A stretch of DNA of 64,000 nt from Bacillus sp. ISL-37 (GCF_018613315.1 NZ_JAGGQL010000005.1:359538-423537); one strand, 5' to 3'. Positions 7,966 through 18,660 are shown, counted from the first letter of the stretch. A program made the numbers and translations. Notes: generated by a model from the letters alone, not told the origin.

Positions 7966-9912
7966 TTAGTCTTGTGGATAATCCACGGTGCCACTATCAA
8001 TGATTTTCCCATCCCGCATAATCTTATAGGTAGCCTTTTCACCAGGAGCAATCAGAAAATCAAGATTAAGAATTATATCCTCAGTGAGTTCAAAGGTGTC
8101 TGCAGGAACCTCTTCCTTGTTGTTCATATCACCTATGAAGACTTTGACTTCTTGAGGTACTCCTTCTTCTGTAGGCTGATAGGGTATGGGCACTTCTCTT
8201 GTTTCCTTTTTCGGTACCGGCTCAGGTCCTATCGAAATAACAACACTTACCTTACTCCCTGGCGGCAGTTGAGTGCCTGCTTCAGGTTTTTGGGAAATAA
8301 CCGACCCGGCTTGTATCGTATCATGAAACGCCTCAGTTCTCTCAATGACGAGGCCAGTGGTTTCTTCATATACATCAAGGTTGCCTTGGTTGTATCCTTT
8401 TAAATCACGCAACGTTACCAATTCTGGCCCCTTACTGACTTTGAATTCCAAAGTTGTCTCCTCAGGAATGACGGATTCACCACCTGATGGATTTTGCTCA
8501 AGGATTGTACCCGCTTCACTATCGTCATGTTCTTCGGTTTTTATGAAATCCTTGAAGCCTTTACCTTCAAGCAGTTTGACGACATCGTCATACGTCCTGC
8601 CAGTATAATCCGATAATTCTACTTTTTCTTTACCTGTACTAATATACAAATCAATTTCATTACCTTCTTTGATCATCTTTCCTGCTTTAGGATTAGTCCG
8701 GATGACATTTCCCTCTTCGACTTCATCATCACTGATTTCTTTTTTATCTCCAATGATAAACCCAGCGGACATGAGTTCAGCGACTGCTTCTTCTACTTCC
8801 ATGCCACTTACATCAGGCACTTCCTTTTCCTTCGGCCCAAATAAGTCAGGACCCATTGTCACCATTACTATTCCCGCAGTCAGGATCAACAAAAACAAAA
8901 CCGTCATGATAATTGGCCATTTCTTTTTCTTTTTTTTCTCAGGCTTTCCATTTAGTTCCTGTGAAGTGGGAGCATCTTTCCTTACGATTGTTTCATCAAG
9001 ATTATGATAAGGCCGGTCATTGGTTATGATTGGTATCGCTTTTGTAGCTTCATCATCTTCCGGAATGACGAACTTTCCTTCATTCAAACGCTTTGAGTCA
9101 AGCGCTGTTCGCAAATCATCTTCCATTTCATCGACATTATCATAGCGATGGAATGGATCCTTCGCAGTCGCCTTGAGGACAATATTCTCAACGCTTTGAG
9201 GAATTTGCGGATTCCACCTTTTTAAGGAAGGAGTTTCGGACTGTAAATGCTTAAGGGCGATGGAAACGGCAGATTCACCTGAAAACGGCAACCTGCCGGT
9301 GAGCAATTCAAACATGACAATCCCAATCGAATAAATATCCGATTTCTTATTCGCCATGCCTCCTCTTGCTTGTTCAGGAGAAAGATAATGAACAGAACCC
9401 AGCACTGAATTGGTTTGAGTAATACTGGTCGCACTCAAAGCCATCGCAATCCCGAAATCGGTAATTTTCACTGTACCGTTACTGTCGATCAGGATATTGT
9501 GTGGCTTGATATCCCGGTGGACAATATGGTTATGGTGGGCATCTGAAATTGCCGATGTAAGCTGCTTCATGATGTCCAGGGCTTCTTCAACTGGAACAGG
9601 TGCATGTTGCTGTATGTACTGCTTCAATGTCTGTCCGGCGACATATTCCATCACAATATAGTATAGCCCGTCCTCTTCACCGACATCATAAATACTGACG
9701 ATATTCGGATGGGCAAGGCTAGTTGCGGATTGCGCTTCTCTATGGAACCTGCGGATGAATTCATCATCATTGGCAAAATCAAGACGAAGCATCTTGACCG
9801 CTACATCCCTGTCGAGAATCATATCATGGGCAAGGTAGACATTCGCCATGCCTCCGCCGCCGATCATATCCTTGATCTTATAACGCCCGCTGATTCTTTT
9901 TCCAATAATCAT
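7966..9912 (-). CDS. prkC: PASTA-domain Ser/Thr protein kinase PrkC
   Basis: PrkC is a membrane kinase whose outer PASTA repeats sense muropeptides or cell-wall intermediates. The kinase domain spans about residues 10-270: glycine loop GGGGMANV at 18-25, Lys40, HRDIKPHN with Asp134, and DFG at 152-154. A KKKKKKWP stretch and a membrane span follow at about 334-353, then three PASTA repeats and a short C-terminal domain. I chose ATG 9912, not the in-frame GTG at 9921, because AGGTG lies 6 nt before it. That gives 648 residues, the B. subtilis length. It starts 5 nt after the prpC stop codon, so kinase and phosphatase are made together. Confidence 0.96.
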   Translation of the reverse strand: MIIGKRISGRYKIKDMIGGGGMANVYLAHDMILDRDVAVKMLRLDFANDDEFIRRFHREAQSATSLAHPNIVSIYDVGEEDGLYYIVMEYVAGQTLKQYIQQHAPVPVEEALDIMKQLTSAISDAHHNHIVHRDIKPHNILIDSNGTVKITDFGIAMALSATSITQTNSVLGSVHYLSPEQARGGMANKKSDIYSIGIVMFELLTGRLPFSGESAVSIALKHLQSETPSLKRWNPQIPQSVENIVLKATAKDPFHRYDNVDEMEDDLRTALDSKRLNEGKFVIPEDDEATKAIPIITNDRPYHNLDETIVRKDAPTSQELNGKPEKKKKKKWPIIMTVLFLLILTAGIVMVTMGPDLFGPKEKEVPDVSGMEVEEAVAELMSAGFIIGDKKEISDDEVEEGNVIRTNPKAGKMIKEGNEIDLYISTGKEKVELSDYTGRTYDDVVKLLEGKGFKDFIKTEEHDDSEAGTILEQNPSGGESVIPEETTLEFKVSKGPELVTLRDLKGYNQGNLDVYEETTGLVIERTEAFHDTIQAGSVISQKPEAGTQLPPGSKVSVVISIGPEPVPKKETREVPIPYQPTEEGVPQEVKVFIGDMNNKEEVPADTFELTEDIILNLDFLIAPGEKATYKIMRDGKIIDSGTVDYPQD

Positions 9913-9917
9913 ATTCT

Positions 9918-10670
9918 TCACCTGCCCTCGTTGAATTCCTGGTATTCGACGATAGCAAGAGTAATATTATCTTCGCCGCCGTACTGGTTTGCCCTTTTGA
10001 TAAATTCTGCTGCCTTATCTTCAAGGGACATTTCTTTGTTAGTTATAACACTTTCCATTTCTTCCTGGCTTACTTTATTGGAAAGGCCATCTGAACAAAG
10101 CAGCAATGCATCTTCCTCTTCAAAGGTGATTGTTTTCACGTCCATCTCAACCGACTCTTCAGTTCCGAGCGCCCTTAAGAGGACATTTTTCCGGGGATGA
10201 TGCTCGGCATCTTCCCTTGAAATTTGTCCAGAACGAACGAGTTCGTTAACAAGAGAGTGATCCTCAGTTAACTGTTTGAATCCCGTTTCGTTTAATAAGT
10301 AACAACGGCTGTCCCCTATGTTTACGATGGTAGCAAACAGATTCGTACAAATGGCTGCCACGATTGTCGTGCCCATGCCTTCACATTCGGTATTTTTCAT
10401 AGAGTGCTCAAATATTTCCTTGTTAACTTGCAATACCGCTTCTTCCATCCATTTTTCTGCTTCTTCTGCTGTATGTATCTGTGTTGAATGTTCCCAAAGG
10501 TCTTTTAAATGATTGGTTGTCATTTCACTGGCAACATCCCCCGCACGGTGGCCGCCCATGCCATCTGCTACGATGGCAAGGCGCTGACCGTGAGGATTTA
10601 CAAAGATGCCGCCATTGTCTTCATTATGCAGGCGGACTTTTCCCCTGTCTGTCATGAAAACAGCTTTCAT
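9918..10670 (-). CDS. prpC: PP2C-type Ser/Thr phosphatase PrpC (Stp)
   Basis: The phosphatase partner of PrkC. The 250-residue protein has the PP2C metal-site motifs RLHNEDN, VADGMGGHRAG, GDSRCYLL, LCSDGLSN and GEDNITLAIVEY. The frame is open for 22 more codons upstream. I start it at ATG 10670 because GAGGTG precedes that codon at good spacing, and because the B. subtilis protein begins at the matching position, just before DTGKIRQHNED. The start lies 4 nt past the rlmN stop codon. Coupled transcription with rlmN upstream and prkC downstream is likely. Confidence 0.95.
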   Translation of the reverse strand: MKAVFMTDRGKVRLHNEDNGGIFVNPHGQRLAIVADGMGGHRAGDVASEMTTNHLKDLWEHSTQIHTAEEAEKWMEEAVLQVNKEIFEHSMKNTECEGMGTTIVAAICTNLFATIVNIGDSRCYLLNETGFKQLTEDHSLVNELVRSGQISREDAEHHPRKNVLLRALGTEESVEMDVKTITFEEEDALLLCSDGLSNKVSQEEMESVITNKEMSLEDKAAEFIKRANQYGGEDNITLAIVEYQEFNEGR

Positions 10671-10674
10671 CTTG

Positions 10675-11766
10675 TCACCTCGTCTCTTCTTTTCTTTCTT
10701 TCGCCCGAAGTTGTCCGCAAGCTGCTTCAATGTCATGCCCTTGTTCTCTTCTGATTGTCACATTCACTCCACGGTCGCGAAGAGTACGTTCAAAATTGAA
10801 GATTTGGCTCTTTGGTGTCCTTACGTAATCACGTTCAGGTACATAGTTGACCGGAATCAAATTGATATGGCATTTCAAACCTTTAACCAGTTGTGCAAGC
10901 TCTTCAGCATGCTCAACCTGATCATTGACACCCCCGAACAGACCGTATTCAAAGCTGATTCTTCTTCCTGTCTTGTTCACATAGTAACGGACTGCGTCCA
11001 TTAAATCAGGAAGCTTGTATGCGCGGTTGATCGGCATCAGCCTGCTGCGCAATTCATTATTTGGAGCATGCAGGGAAATCGCAAAGTTTATTTGCATATT
11101 TTCATCCGCAAATTGATAGATCTTAGGGATGATCCCGCTTGTAGATACGGTAATATGGCGTGCACCAATGTTCATGCCTTTGTCATGGTTCATAATTTTC
11201 AAGAAAGAAAGCATATGGTCATAGTTGTCGAATGGTTCACCAATCCCCATGATAACAATCGAACTTACTCTCTCGTCTGTCTCGTCTAGTGCCTGTTGTA
11301 CTTTTACGACTTGGGCAACGATTTCTCCTGCTTCCAGGTTTCTCTTCAAACCGCCAAGGGTAGAAGCACAGAAAGTACAGCCGATCCTGCAGCCAACCTG
11401 CGTGGTTACACAGACAGAGTTTCCATATTCATGCCGCATGAGCACCGTTTCAATTGATACTCCATCCTGCAGTTCAAATAAAAACTTGATTGTTCCGTCA
11501 GATGATGTCTGCTGAATGATTGTACTCAGGGTTGTCAGGACAAAATGCTCGTCTAGCTTGTCCCTCAAAGGCTTAGCCAAATTGGACATATCTTCAAAAG
11601 AAGCTGCTCTTTTTTTGTAGAGCCAGTCATATATTTGTTCTGCCCTGAACGGTTTTTCTCCTTGATCCTTCAGCCAATCCTTCAGTTCTTCAAGCTGAAG
11701 TGAATAAATGGACTTTTTTGCTGTATCCTCGGTTGCTTCATTTCTAGTTGTTTTTTCTTGTTCCAT
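10675..11766 (-). CDS. rlmN: Dual-specificity 23S rRNA/tRNA (adenine-C2) methyltransferase RlmN
   Basis: RlmN is a radical SAM enzyme methylating A2503 of 23S rRNA and A37 of some tRNAs. The 363-residue protein has the [4Fe-4S] motif [10 protein letters not shown]. The C-terminal cysteine of EAACGQLRA matches the resolving Cys of the mechanism, and [16 protein letters not shown] contains the GEP SAM motif. The length equals that of B. subtilis RlmN. It follows rsmB by 1 nt and is followed by prpC after 4 nt, so it belongs to the def-fmt-rsmB-rlmN-prpC-prkC run. Confidence 0.97.
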   Translation of the reverse strand: MEQEKTTRNEATEDTAKKSIYSLQLEELKDWLKDQGEKPFRAEQIYDWLYKKRAASFEDMSNLAKPLRDKLDEHFVLTTLSTIIQQTSSDGTIKFLFELQDGVSIETVLMRHEYGNSVCVTTQVGCRIGCTFCASTLGGLKRNLEAGEIVAQVVKVQQALDETDERVSSIVIMGIGEPFDNYDHMLSFLKIMNHDKGMNIGARHITVSTSGIIPKIYQFADENMQINFAISLHAPNNELRSRLMPINRAYKLPDLMDAVRYYVNKTGRRISFEYGLFGGVNDQVEHAEELAQLVKGLKCHINLIPVNYVPERDYVRTPKSQIFNFERTLRDRGVNVTIRREQGHDIEAACGQLRAKERKEETR

Positions 11767-11767
11767 G

Positions 11768-13117
11768 TTATTCCACCTTCTTTCTTAAACAAGCAATATA
11801 AAACCCATCAGAGCCAAAGTCCTGCGGAAGAATTTGCACATCATAGCCATTGATCAATGGTTTGATAGCCACTGGCATTCTTTCTGCAAATGTTGTATCT
11901 CCTTCGAATTCCGGATGCTCGCGTAAAAATTTTTCGATTACTTCCTGGTTTTCTTCACGGTCAACCGTGCATGTACTATATACCAGTGTCCCCTTAGCTT
12001 TCAAAAGAGGGGCGACTGATTGTAGCAGGCTCAGCTGAATGGTTTGCAACTGTGATAAATCCTGTTCTTTCTTAGTATACTTCATATCCGGCTTTCGTCT
12101 CATTACTCCAAGACCAGAGCAGGGAGCATCCAGCAATACCCTGTCAATTGATTCTTTTTCAAAATGGGTGGCTGCCTGGCGGCTGTCCATTTTTTGAGCT
12201 TCGATATTTTCGAGACCCAAACGCTCAGCATTCTCAGAGATAAGCTTCACCTTGTGCTCATGAAGGTCAAGTGATATCACCTTCCCGCTATTTCCAAGCT
12301 TCTCGGCGATATGAGTAGTTTTCCCTCCAGGTGCAGCACATGCATCAAGAATCACTTCTTCTTCTTGAATGCCTAGTGCGTTGGCAACTAGCATGGAGCT
12401 TTCATCCTGGATGGTCAACAACCCATATTTGAAAGCTTTAGATGAGGCCAGATTGCCTCTCAGACACTTGACTGCTTCTGGCAGAATCGGACTCGGCTCT
12501 ACCTCAAAACCTTCTTCCTCCAGAAGCTCGAGGCACTCATCACGAGAAATTCTCGTCAGATTGACTCTGCCTGTCTGCAGCGGTGCAGTTAAATTCACTT
12601 CACACATTTCCCTTGTCTTTTCCTCACCGAATTGGTCTAACCACCTTCTTACAAGCCACAATGGATGGCTGGTCTCAATGGATATTCTTTCCGCAGGATC
12701 GGCAATGGAATCGAGTGAAGGTAATCCATTTCTCTGGATGCTCCTGAGCACTCCATTCACAAGACTGGCAATGCCCTTATGTCCCCTGCGTTTTGCGATT
12801 TCCACTGCTTCATATATAGCGGCTCTTTCCGGGATTTTATCCAAGTAAACCATCTGGTAAACTGTCATGCGAAGCAAATTAATGACCCAGCTTTGAAGCT
12901 TCTTGTTTTTCTCGATAAAAGGCTTTAGGTAAAAATCGATGGTCATTTTGCGTTGAAGGGTGCCATATACCAATTCTGTAAGCAGCCCTACATCGATCGG
13001 ACTGATTTCATTTTTATCTATCGCGCTGTTCAAGAGCAGATTGCTGTACGCCTGGTTCTTTTCAATTGTTTCCAGGAGCTGCAAGGCAGTATCTCTTACA
13101 TTTTTCTTTTTACTCAT
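11768..13117 (-). CDS. rsmB: 16S rRNA (cytosine-967-C5)-methyltransferase RsmB
   Basis: An N-terminal NusB-like RNA-binding domain (about residues 1-140) is followed by a Rossmann methyltransferase domain. The SAM site is [15 protein letters not shown] at about 258. [15 protein letters not shown] carries one conserved Cys and [10 protein letters not shown] the catalytic Cys. Length is 449, close to 447 in B. subtilis. The start overlaps the fmt 3' end by 8 bp, with AGGAGA five nt before the ATG. Confidence 0.97.
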   Translation of the reverse strand: MSKKKNVRDTALQLLETIEKNQAYSNLLLNSAIDKNEISPIDVGLLTELVYGTLQRKMTIDFYLKPFIEKNKKLQSWVINLLRMTVYQMVYLDKIPERAAIYEAVEIAKRRGHKGIASLVNGVLRSIQRNGLPSLDSIADPAERISIETSHPLWLVRRWLDQFGEEKTREMCEVNLTAPLQTGRVNLTRISRDECLELLEEEGFEVEPSPILPEAVKCLRGNLASSKAFKYGLLTIQDESSMLVANALGIQEEEVILDACAAPGGKTTHIAEKLGNSGKVISLDLHEHKVKLISENAERLGLENIEAQKMDSRQAATHFEKESIDRVLLDAPCSGLGVMRRKPDMKYTKKEQDLSQLQTIQLSLLQSVAPLLKAKGTLVYSTCTVDREENQEVIEKFLREHPEFEGDTTFAERMPVAIKPLINGYDVQILPQDFGSDGFYIACLRKKVE

Positions 13118-14063
13118 TGATGTCTCCTAACTTAACACCTGGCTCTAAGTTTGCCCCTGCCCCAAGCAAGAATTGCTTCGCATCCATCTTTTTCTTGCCG
13201 GCTGGCTGAAGTTCTGTGATTTTTATTGCGGTTTCATCACCAGTCGCAACAACAAAACCATCTTCTTCAACTTTTACGATCGTCCCAGGTTGGTCGCTTC
13301 CTTTATGGCTTGCTTTTTCGGCACCCCATAGCTTCATTACCGATCCATCCATAGTGGTATAGGCACCAGGCCAAGGATTCATGCCGCGGATATGGTTATA
13401 TATATCGCCGCCAGCTCTGTTCCAATCGATTTTTTCCTGTTCGCGCTTGATGTTCCATGCAAATGTAGCTTCTTCATTGTTTTGTGGAACAGGAGTGATT
13501 TCTCCTTTTAACAGCTTTGGGAGCGTCTCTGACAAAAGGTCTGCACCAGCTGTGCTCATTTTATCATGCAATGATCCAACTGTATCTGTTTCGGTAATTG
13601 GTACTTCCACCTGGGTCAGGATATCGCCAGCGTCCAGTTTTTCAACCATATACATGATAGTTATTCCTGTTTTTTCTTTCCCTTCAATGATGGCATAGTG
13701 AATTGGTGCACCACCGCGAAGCTCTGGCAGAAGGGATGCATGGACATTGATGCAGCCATACTTCGGTGCCTCGAGGAGCTGATTTGGTAAGATTTGACCA
13801 AACGCAGCAGTGACAATTAAATCCGGATTAAGTGCCAGGATTTTATCCAGCTCTTCCTGCTGGCGGATTTTCTCTGGCTGATAAACCGGGATGCCATGTT
13901 TCAACGCTTCTGATTTTACTGGAGGCGGTGTCAGGACCCTTTTTCTTCCAACTGGGCGGTCGGGCTGGGTAACGACTCCTATGACGTCATAGCCCTCGTC
14001 GACCAATCTTCTCAAAACCGGGACAGAAAAGTCCGGAGTCCCCATAAATACGATTCTTGTCAT
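13110..14063 (-). CDS. fmt: Methionyl-tRNA formyltransferase
   Basis: Fmt formylates initiator Met-tRNA using 10-formyl-THF. The 317-residue protein has the N-terminal formyltransferase fold: [15 protein letters not shown], then [18 protein letters not shown] with the catalytic Asn and His, then [11 protein letters not shown] with the catalytic Asp. The C-terminal OB-like tRNA-binding domain follows. Its ATG overlaps the def stop codon (ATGA). Formylation and deformylation genes are therefore translationally coupled, as is usual. Confidence 0.98.
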   Translation of the reverse strand: MTRIVFMGTPDFSVPVLRRLVDEGYDVIGVVTQPDRPVGRKRVLTPPPVKSEALKHGIPVYQPEKIRQQEELDKILALNPDLIVTAAFGQILPNQLLEAPKYGCINVHASLLPELRGGAPIHYAIIEGKEKTGITIMYMVEKLDAGDILTQVEVPITETDTVGSLHDKMSTAGADLLSETLPKLLKGEITPVPQNNEEATFAWNIKREQEKIDWNRAGGDIYNHIRGMNPWPGAYTTMDGSVMKLWGAEKASHKGSDQPGTIVKVEEDGFVVATGDETAIKITELQPAGKKKMDAKQFLLGAGANLEPGVKLGDINE

Positions 14064-14545
14064 TCCTGGTTCAACTCCTCTAACTCAGCTTCTTCGATAT
14101 ATCTTGACACCTTAGTGGTGAATAACACACCGTGCAGATGGTCAATCTCATGCAGGATCGCTCTTGCCAAAAACTCCTCTGCTTCTAATTCATAGCTTTT
14201 CCCTTTGCGATCCTGTGCCTTTACCTTCACATAGTTGGGGCGAGTGACCTCTCCGTATAATCCCGGGAAACTTAAGCATCCCTCAGGTCCAGTCTGCTCA
14301 CCGCGAGTCTCGAGAATCACCGGGTTGATCAATTCAATCGTACCGTGCTCATCATCAATATCGACAATCGCAATCTGCTTCTTTATATCTATTTGAGGGG
14401 CAGCCAGGCCAACACCATCAAATTCAATCATTGTATCATACATGTCATCCAGCAGCTTTGCCAGTTTTTTATCGAAAGCTGTCACCTTTTCGCATTCCTG
14501 CTCCAAAATGTCTGCTGGGTAATTAACTATTTTTCTTACTGCCAA
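14060..14545 (-). CDS. def: Peptide deformylase
   Basis: Def removes the formyl group from nascent N-terminal methionine. The three metal motifs are present: [18 protein letters not shown] (Cys ligand) and HEIDHLHG (HExxH). The 161-residue length matches the DefA type. The start is a TTG at 14543-14545: GGAGG sits 8 nt before it and the protein begins (M)AVRKIVNYP as in B. subtilis DefA. The overlap with fmt is 4 bp. Confidence 0.96.
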   Translation of the reverse strand: MAVRKIVNYPADILEQECEKVTAFDKKLAKLLDDMYDTMIEFDGVGLAAPQIDIKKQIAIVDIDDEHGTIELINPVILETRGEQTGPEGCLSFPGLYGEVTRPNYVKVKAQDRKGKSYELEAEEFLARAILHEIDHLHGVLFTTKVSRYIEEAELEELNQE

Positions 14546-14621
14546 AATAAATCCTCCAATAAATCCATTTAAATATTAGTATTAGCTTGTTCAATCATCT
14601 TTTTTCGTAAACTTTCCTGAA

Positions 14622-14675
14622 GGCTCATTCCGTAAACTTTATTGCTCGGAAAGCAGCAATCAATGCAAAAGTTTA
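14622..14675. repeat. Short relative of the 20.8-kb inverted-repeat element
   Basis: GGCTCATTCCGTAAACTTT and the following ATTGCT resemble one terminus of the 20773-20952 element (GGCTC...AAACTTTGTTGCT). A second part, CAGCAATC, resembles the other terminus. An AAACTTT/AAAGTTT inverted repeat brackets it. It sits between the priA 3' end and the def start, 10 nt past the priA stop codon, and could act as a weak terminator. The relationship is by eye only. Confidence 0.35.
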
Positions 14676-14684
14676 AAAATATCC

Positions 14685-17099
14685 TTACATCAGTATATAA
14701 GGGTTCAGGTCGACAGAAATCTGCAACGCTCCTGTGCCTGTTTCCTGCTGGTAATGATCCAGTATTGTTTTTAAGGCATTTTTAAGTTCTGGTTCCTTTT
14801 TGTATTTTATCAGACATTGATAGCGATATCTATCGTTGATCCGTGGGATTGGTGATGCTACAGGACCCAGAACGACTGCTTCATTCGTCAGCCTTGAGGA
14901 GATGAATTTGGCGATCTTTTCAGTAACTGATACGACTTTCATCAATTCTTCATGGCTGACAGTTACCAGGGAAAGGTAATAAAACGGCGGGTACTGATGA
15001 ACCTTCCTGATCAGCATTTCCTGCTGGTAAAACCGGTCGTAATCCTGTGTCCCGGCAAGTTCAACACTGTAATGCTCAGGAGTATAGGTCTGAATCACTA
15101 CCTCTCCAGGAAGCTTGTGCCTTCCAGCCCTCCCGCTAACCTGCGTCAAAAGCTGAAATGTTTTTTCCGAGGAGCGGAAATCAGGCAGATTCAACATTGT
15201 GTCTGCTGAAAGAACACCTACTAATGTAATGTTTGGAAAATCCAACCCTTTCGCAATCATTTGCGTTCCGAGTAAAATGTCTGCCTGGCCCTCCTGAAAA
15301 GCAGTCAGTAACTTTTCATGCGAACCCTTCCTGCCAGTTGTATCGACATCCATCCTGATAATTCTCGCTTCAGGAATCAATTTCAACAATTCTTCCTCAA
15401 CCTTTTGAGTCCCGGTGCCGAAATAGCGGATATGCTCACTGTTACACTCAGGACAAATGGTCGGCACCCTGTCTTCATAGCCGCAATAATGGCACTTCAT
15501 CTGCTCATTATAGCGGTGGTATGTCAGCGTAATATCGCAGTGCGGGCAGTTCATGACATATCCGCAATCACGGCACATCACAAACGACGAATGCCCGCGT
15601 TTATTCAAAAACAGGACAGTCTGCTCTTTTTTCTCCAGCCTGTCTTTTATCTTTTCAAAAAGCTTTACCGAAAACATAGATCGGTTTCCCGTCCGCAATT
15701 CTTCACGCATATCGACGATTTCAACTGTTGGGAGCGCCTGATTGTTCATCCGCTTTGGCAGAGACAGCAGAGTGTACCTTCCTTTTTGCGCACGTGCAAA
15801 TGATTCAAGTGAAGGAGTTGCACTGCCAAGGACAACTGGACAAGCATTTGTTTTAGCCCGCTGAATCGCGACGTCCCTTGCATGGTATCTCGGGTTTTCC
15901 TCTTGTTTGTAGCTCGTTTCATGCTCTTCATCGATAATTATGATCCCGATATTCTCAAAGGGAGCAAAGATCGCTGACCTCGCACCTACAACAACTTTTA
16001 CTTCCTTGCGCTGGATTTTTCGCCATTCATCATACTTCTCCCCAGCCGACAGTCCGCTATGCATGACAGCCACCAAATCACCAAACCGCTCTTTGAAACG
16101 CGTGACCATTTGCGGCGTTAATGAAATTTCAGGCACAAGCACAATCGCTTCCTTGCCTTTCCTTAAGACCTCCTGGATGGATTGCAGATAGATCTCCGTC
16201 TTCCCGCTGCCTGTAACACCATACAATAGGAAGACTTCATGCAAATCCTTTTCAATAGCAGAAAGGACCGGGCTAATAGCCTTTTCTTGTTCTTCTGTCA
16301 GTTCCAGAGCAACTTTCCGTTCAAATTCCCGTTCTGAATATGGGTCTCTGTATACCTCCAGCTCTTCAACTTTCAGTATGCCTTTTTTAACAAGAGATTG
16401 AATTGATGCCTGGGAGATTCCGAGAGTGGAGAGTATCAGCCTCTGTTCCACAGGCTCCGGATGTTCAAGGAAGAAGTCGATTACAGATTGTTGCCCTGAC
16501 GCCTGTGGTGGAAGTTTATCCCGTGTCTCCTTCAGCTGTTCAGTATCAATTGCTGGGTAAACATGCTTGAGCAGCTTTTTGCGCACTCTGTCCTTCACCT
16601 GGTAAACAACTTCTACCCTGCCAGACGCCGCCTCCTTTTGGAGTTGCTGGACAAGCCCCTTCGAAACGGCATCCTCCCATTTAATTTCTCTATTTCCTCT
16701 GAATAACTCTATTAAATTCCCAGACAGGTCGGTTATCTCCGTTCTTTTTGCCAGGACAATTTTCTTTTCATATTTAGCCTTTAATGCTGCTGGAAGCATT
16801 GCCTGATAAGAGGAGATTTTATAGCTTAATGTATGCTCAGTCAACCAGTCACCCAGCTGTAGAAGCTCCTCATTCAATACCGGTGTCAAATCAAGAGGTT
16901 CGATGATTGCCCGCAGCTTCGAAAAACTGGACTCTCCCTTAAGGTCCCTGACAAAGCCCTGGATTTTCCTTGGACCGAAGGGGACGATCACCCTTGTCCC
17001 AGGCTTGATCACATCTTTGTATTTTTCAGGGATTTTATAGTCAAAAGTTTTGTCGGTTTGCTTTGCAGGCACATCGACAATAACACTTGCTATATTCAT
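14685..17099 (-). CDS. priA: Primosomal replication restart helicase PriA
   Basis: PriA recognises abandoned forks and reloads the replicative helicase through the DnaD/DnaB route in Bacillus. The 804-residue protein has an N-terminal DNA-binding domain (FDYKIPEKY), Walker A GVTGSGKTEIY, a DEEH box and SATPSLES. The zinc region has paired cysteines (CRDCGYVMNCPHC, CHYCGYE, CPEC), then the C-terminal GRAGRHKLPGEV. The ATG overlaps the coaBC stop codon by 4 bp. Confidence 0.97.
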   Translation of the reverse strand: MNIASVIVDVPAKQTDKTFDYKIPEKYKDVIKPGTRVIVPFGPRKIQGFVRDLKGESSFSKLRAIIEPLDLTPVLNEELLQLGDWLTEHTLSYKISSYQAMLPAALKAKYEKKIVLAKRTEITDLSGNLIELFRGNREIKWEDAVSKGLVQQLQKEAASGRVEVVYQVKDRVRKKLLKHVYPAIDTEQLKETRDKLPPQASGQQSVIDFFLEHPEPVEQRLILSTLGISQASIQSLVKKGILKVEELEVYRDPYSEREFERKVALELTEEQEKAISPVLSAIEKDLHEVFLLYGVTGSGKTEIYLQSIQEVLRKGKEAIVLVPEISLTPQMVTRFKERFGDLVAVMHSGLSAGEKYDEWRKIQRKEVKVVVGARSAIFAPFENIGIIIIDEEHETSYKQEENPRYHARDVAIQRAKTNACPVVLGSATPSLESFARAQKGRYTLLSLPKRMNNQALPTVEIVDMREELRTGNRSMFSVKLFEKIKDRLEKKEQTVLFLNKRGHSSFVMCRDCGYVMNCPHCDITLTYHRYNEQMKCHYCGYEDRVPTICPECNSEHIRYFGTGTQKVEEELLKLIPEARIIRMDVDTTGRKGSHEKLLTAFQEGQADILLGTQMIAKGLDFPNITLVGVLSADTMLNLPDFRSSEKTFQLLTQVSGRAGRHKLPGEVVIQTYTPEHYSVELAGTQDYDRFYQQEMLIRKVHQYPPFYYLSLVTVSHEELMKVVSVTEKIAKFISSRLTNEAVVLGPVASPIPRINDRYRYQCLIKYKKEPELKNALKTILDHYQQETGTGALQISVDLNPYILM

Positions 17100-18307
17100 A
17101 AGCTTTCATCCTTTTTTAGCAATTGGACAACTTCGGTAAGGATATTCCGGGCTACATCTGCTTTTGGCATCAGTGGCAGTTCGATGTTCGCACCATCCTT
17201 TTTGTAAATGGTGACGATATTTGTATCAGCACCAAAGCCAGCCCCTTCCTGCTTAACGTTATTCGCCACAATCATGTCTGCGTTTTTTCTGGCAAGCTTG
17301 CCCTTTGCATGGTTTTCGACATTATTCGTTTCAGCCGCGAATCCCACAATCACCTGGTCCTTTTTCCTTTGACCAAGCTCAAAAAGGATATCCTTCGTTC
17401 TTTCAAGCTCAAGAGCCTGGTCGCCTTCTTTTTTCTTCATTTTCTCTTCATATACATATTTCGGACGGTAATCTGCGACTGCTGCGGTGCCAATCATGAC
17501 GTCTGCTTCATCAAAATGTGCTAGTGCAGCCTGATACATGTCCTCAGCACTTTCAACTTTGATCAATTCAGCTCCACTTGGAGGTTCAAGGTTGACTGGC
17601 CCGGAAACAAGGATTACTCTTGCTCCCATTTTCACAGCTTCTCCTGCTATTGCATACCCCATCTTGCCAGTTGAGTGGTTGGTGAGGAAACGGACAGGGT
17701 CGATTTTCTCCCTTGTAGGGCCCGCGGTAATCAAAAGGGTTTTCCCCGAAAGTCCCCCGCCCTGGTTATTAAAAAATTGGCTTGCAAGCTCTACGATTGT
17801 CTCAGGTTCCTCAAGACGGCCCTTACCTGTGTATCCACATGCTAAATACCCTTCTCCCGGTTCAATAAATTCATAACCGAAGCTCCTTAGAGTTTCCATG
17901 TTTTTCTTGACAGCAGGATGTTGATACATATGTACATTCATCGCTGGTGCAACCCATACCGGCGCAGTCGCAGCCAGGAGCGTAGTAGATATCATATTGT
18001 CAGCGATCCCGTTCGCAAGCTTGCCGATGATGTTGGCAGTTGCCGGAGCAATTATAATCAAATCAGCCCAATCAGCTAAATGGATATGGGCGATATTTTC
18101 AGGATTTTTCTCGTCGAATGTATCTGTATAAACTTCACTTCTGGACAATGCCTGAAAAGTGAGCGGAGTTACGAATTTAGCCGCTGAGTCACTAAGGATT
18201 ACCTTCACTTCAGCGCCAGCCTGGGTAAGCTTGCTCGTCAGCGCAGCACCCTTATATACAGCGATCCCACCGGTCACGCACAAAAGAATTTTTTTACCGT
18301 TCAGCAT
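17096..18307 (-). CDS. coaBC: Bifunctional phosphopantothenoylcysteine decarboxylase/synthetase CoaBC
   Basis: This enzyme makes 4'-phosphopantetheine for coenzyme A from 4'-phosphopantothenate, cysteine and CTP. The N-terminal CoaC flavoprotein half (about 1-185) has TGGIAVYK, the PAMNVHMY substrate-clamp motif and the ACGYTGKGRL catalytic Cys loop. The C-terminal CoaB half has TAGPTREKIDPVRFLTNHS and GFAAETNN. Length is 403 against 406 in B. subtilis. It is the first gene of the coaBC-priA pair. rpoZ lies 395 bp further upstream, across the T2 array. Confidence 0.97.
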   Translation of the reverse strand: MLNGKKILLCVTGGIAVYKGAALTSKLTQAGAEVKVILSDSAAKFVTPLTFQALSRSEVYTDTFDEKNPENIAHIHLADWADLIIIAPATANIIGKLANGIADNMISTTLLAATAPVWVAPAMNVHMYQHPAVKKNMETLRSFGYEFIEPGEGYLACGYTGKGRLEEPETIVELASQFFNNQGGGLSGKTLLITAGPTREKIDPVRFLTNHSTGKMGYAIAGEAVKMGARVILVSGPVNLEPPSGAELIKVESAEDMYQAALAHFDEADVMIGTAAVADYRPKYVYEEKMKKKEGDQALELERTKDILFELGQRKKDQVIVGFAAETNNVENHAKGKLARKNADMIVANNVKQEGAGFGADTNIVTIYKKDGANIELPLMPKADVARNILTEVVQLLKKDESL

Positions 18308-18481
18308 GTCAGAGAACCCCCATTTTACAACAAACTATCATTATGATTGAACTATAACATTTTTTCACAGATTAAGCATGAAAAAGGCAAGGTAGCTACT
18401 TTAATAAATCGCTGGGACATGAACAGAGTCTTACATAATGACCTACCTTGACTGGGTCACTGTTTATTAGGTTATTGTGTT

Positions 18482-18655
18482 TGTCTATGTGACCTTTTTG
18501 CGGAAAAAATTCCAAGTTTGGGCTTTTAGAACTTATCTATAAGACCTTTTACTAACAAAAATCCCTTTTCGGGCTTATAGAATGTTTCTATAGGACCTTT
18601 TACTAGCAAAAACCCCATTTCGGGCTTATAGAATACTTAAAATGTGCCTGAAAGT
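18482..18655. repeat. Tandem array T2, 51-bp units
   Basis: Two full 51-bp units start at 18520 and 18571, with a partial unit on each side. Each reads GGGCTTATAGAATGTTTCTA, TAGGACCTTTTACTAGC, AAAAACCCCATTTC, with variation. Each full unit has a 7-bp stem (CTTTTAG/CTATAAG in unit 1, CTTATAG/CTATAGG in unit 2). GGGC before the stem, CTTTTAC after it and CATTT(T)C at the unit end are shared with array T1. The array fills much of the 395-bp gap between coaBC and rpoZ. The rest of that gap (18308-18481) shows no gene. Confidence 0.85.
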
Positions 18656-18660
18656 CCTAA

